Below, piece after piece: positions 63,086 to 64,000 of a DNA stretch of 64,000 nucleotides. Numbering within the stretch: the stretch's first letter is position 1; each line of letters starts with the position of its first letter. The translations under genes were made by a program, and so were the position numbers. Source of the DNA: Nonomuraea ceibae. Lineage in GTDB: Bacteria; Actinomycetota; Actinomycetes; Streptosporangiales; Streptosporangiaceae. The notes beneath the pieces were generated by a model. The model had not been told where the DNA came from. It was given only the letters and a program-made list of their open reading frames with translations, and searched no databases. The stretch is from the NCBI RefSeq assembly GCF_019396325.1, contig NZ_JAHKRO010000003.1, positions 62,001 to 126,000 of the forward strand, read 5' to 3'.

Positions 63086-63642
63086 TTGCTCGCCCCTGAG
63101 GAAGTCGCCGGGGTAAGTGCTTCCGAGCTCGGCAATTACAGCGCTGTGAGGCCTGGCGGGTTGAGAATGACGTTGCTGTCATTTTCGTCGGAGGTGGTGG
63201 CCGGTGCTGCGGTCTCGGGACGACAGGCCGCGTAGGTGGCGGCCTTTCTGACGCTGCCGGCGGTTCCGAATCCGGATCTTGTACATCAACTGCGTAGGTG
63301 TCTTCGGGCGGAGGCTCGCGGTGGTCGTGGGCTTGCCGCCGGGTGCGTCCTTCGAGAGCTTCGCTTCGTCCGGCTTCGGCGCTGTGCACACCTTGGAGCC
63401 GCAGACAGGTGCTGTCAGCAGGCCAGCGCTTTCCGGACCTCATCCAGGTGCGTGACGGAGGCTGCACCGGGCAGCGGGCCGCGTACGTGCTCAGGTGTCA
63501 GCCGGATGCCCGGTGAACGCCGGCCAGTGCCGTGGCTGCCGGCAGCGGGCGAACCGCGTCGCGCGTAGCCCTCTGCCTGCAGCGATGCGTACGTGGGTGT
63601 TTTGGGCGGAACTTCGTCGGTGATGATCGCATCAAACCAGGC
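63086..63642. other. intergenic region, possibly with gene remnants
   Basis: 557 bp without an intact gene. A leftward frame ending at 63415 has a plausible protein-like tail (RLTPEHVRGPLPGAASVTHL), which may be the C-terminal remnant of a lost gene; its upstream part overlaps the kinase gene antisense and is not coding. Confidence 0.35.
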
Positions 63643-64000
63643 GTGTTGATCGAAGGAGACCCACAGCGGCTCGGTCGTTACTGGCTGGCCGGGCGGCTCG
63701 GCGCCGGCGGCCAGGGAGTGGTGTATGAGGCATATGCCGAGGACGGCCGCCGGGTGGCGATCAAGGTGCTTCACGGCGATCAGGTGGCCCAGCTCGGCCG
63801 GGAAGCGGCGGCCGCCCAGCGGGTGGCCTCGTTCTGCACCGCGCCGATCATCGAGGCCAAGCTGGAGGGCCCGCGTCCCTACATCGTCAGCGAGTACGTG
63901 GAGGGCCCGAGCCTGCGTACGGCGGGCAGGATCTTCGCGGGTGACGACCTGCACCGCCTGGCCACCGCCATCGCGACGGCGCTGACCGCCATCCACGACG
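63643..64000 (+). CDS. serine/threonine protein kinase, 5' part (runs off the window)
   Basis: The visible 119 residues begin VLIEGDPQRLGRYWLAG and contain the P-loop RLGAGGQGVVYEA, the catalytic-Lys strand RVAIKVL and the hinge YIVSEYVEGPSL, all of the actinobacterial Pkn type. The GTG at 63643 has a weak ribosome site; the true start could differ. The frame is open to the end of the window. Confidence 0.8.
   Translation, partial: MLIEGDPQRLGRYWLAGRLGAGGQGVVYEAYAEDGRRVAIKVLHGDQVAQLGREAAAAQRVASFCTAPIIEAKLEGPRPYIVSEYVEGPSLRTAGRIFAGDDLHRLATAIATALTAIHD

Overview
The window is high-GC actinomycete DNA with GTG and TTG starts, frequent 4-bp start/stop overlaps and AGGAGG-type ribosome sites. Gene content and synteny (mtnP - MFS - FmdB - antiporter - galU - glp/moeA - moaC - mogA - rimJ-like - sepX-like - tRNA-Ala), together with an AICE of the pSAM2 type, suggest a Streptosporangiales genus such as Nonomuraea or Streptosporangium. 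No 16S gene is present to settle this.

Layout. (1) 1-17.8 kb is an accessory left flank. It holds a hypothetical gene, a three-gene operon (Nudix-winged-helix regulator, nucleosidase-like protein, four-helix membrane protein) in which the last two genes share an amyloid/RHIM-like VQAG motif, and a second operon ending in a 1309-aa membrane protein with a C-terminal CHAT protease. It also holds a multi-pass membrane protein, a PLD nuclease-helicase-DUF3427 protein, a secreted S1 protease and a lipoprotein. (2) 18.0-24.1 kb carries McrC, McrB and a GIY-YIG-like protein. (3) 24.1-33.2 kb carries a full type I R-M operon (hsdM, hsdS, hsdR, an XRE regulator) and a GHKL ATPase fused to a nuclease-like domain. 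(4) 33.8-43.2 kb is an actinomycete integrative and conjugative element: two GntR repressors, two P-loop kinases, an SCO3933-like regulator, an FtsK-type motor, a DUF2637 protein, small orphans, a RepSA-like HUH initiator, an excisionase and a tyrosine integrase. (5) 43.2-47.5 kb has an anchored protein, a lipoprotein, an ESX-like pair and a HAD hydrolase, ending at an intact tRNA-Arg(CCU). (6) 47.9-60.9 kb is core chromosome: cell-wall peptidase, MscL, SAF protein, MTA phosphorylase, drug exporter, K+/H+ antiporter, folate and UDP-glucose enzymes, and the gephyrin-like Glp/Moco cluster next to a SepX/GlpR-like divisome protein. (7) 60.9-64 kb has a decayed transposase, an HxlR/SnoaL divergent pair and the start of a Ser/Thr kinase gene.

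The main structural result is that degenerate copies of the 3' half of the tRNA-Arg(CCU) gene lie at 18.0 kb and 24.1 kb, in the same orientation as the intact tRNA at 47.7 kb. A conserved 20-mer (GATCATCCCRYRYATRTCCC) recurs at 18.1, 24.2 and 47.6 kb. This is the pattern expected if two elements inserted in turn at one tRNA: an older remnant carrying McrBC, and a larger one carrying type I R-M plus the AICE and further cargo. The main candidate for an undescribed system is the Nudix/nucleosidase/membrane-protein operon with matched amyloid-like motifs at 1.0-4.9 kb; the CHAT operon behind it is a second candidate. All functions are inferred from sequence read by eye; no database search was run.
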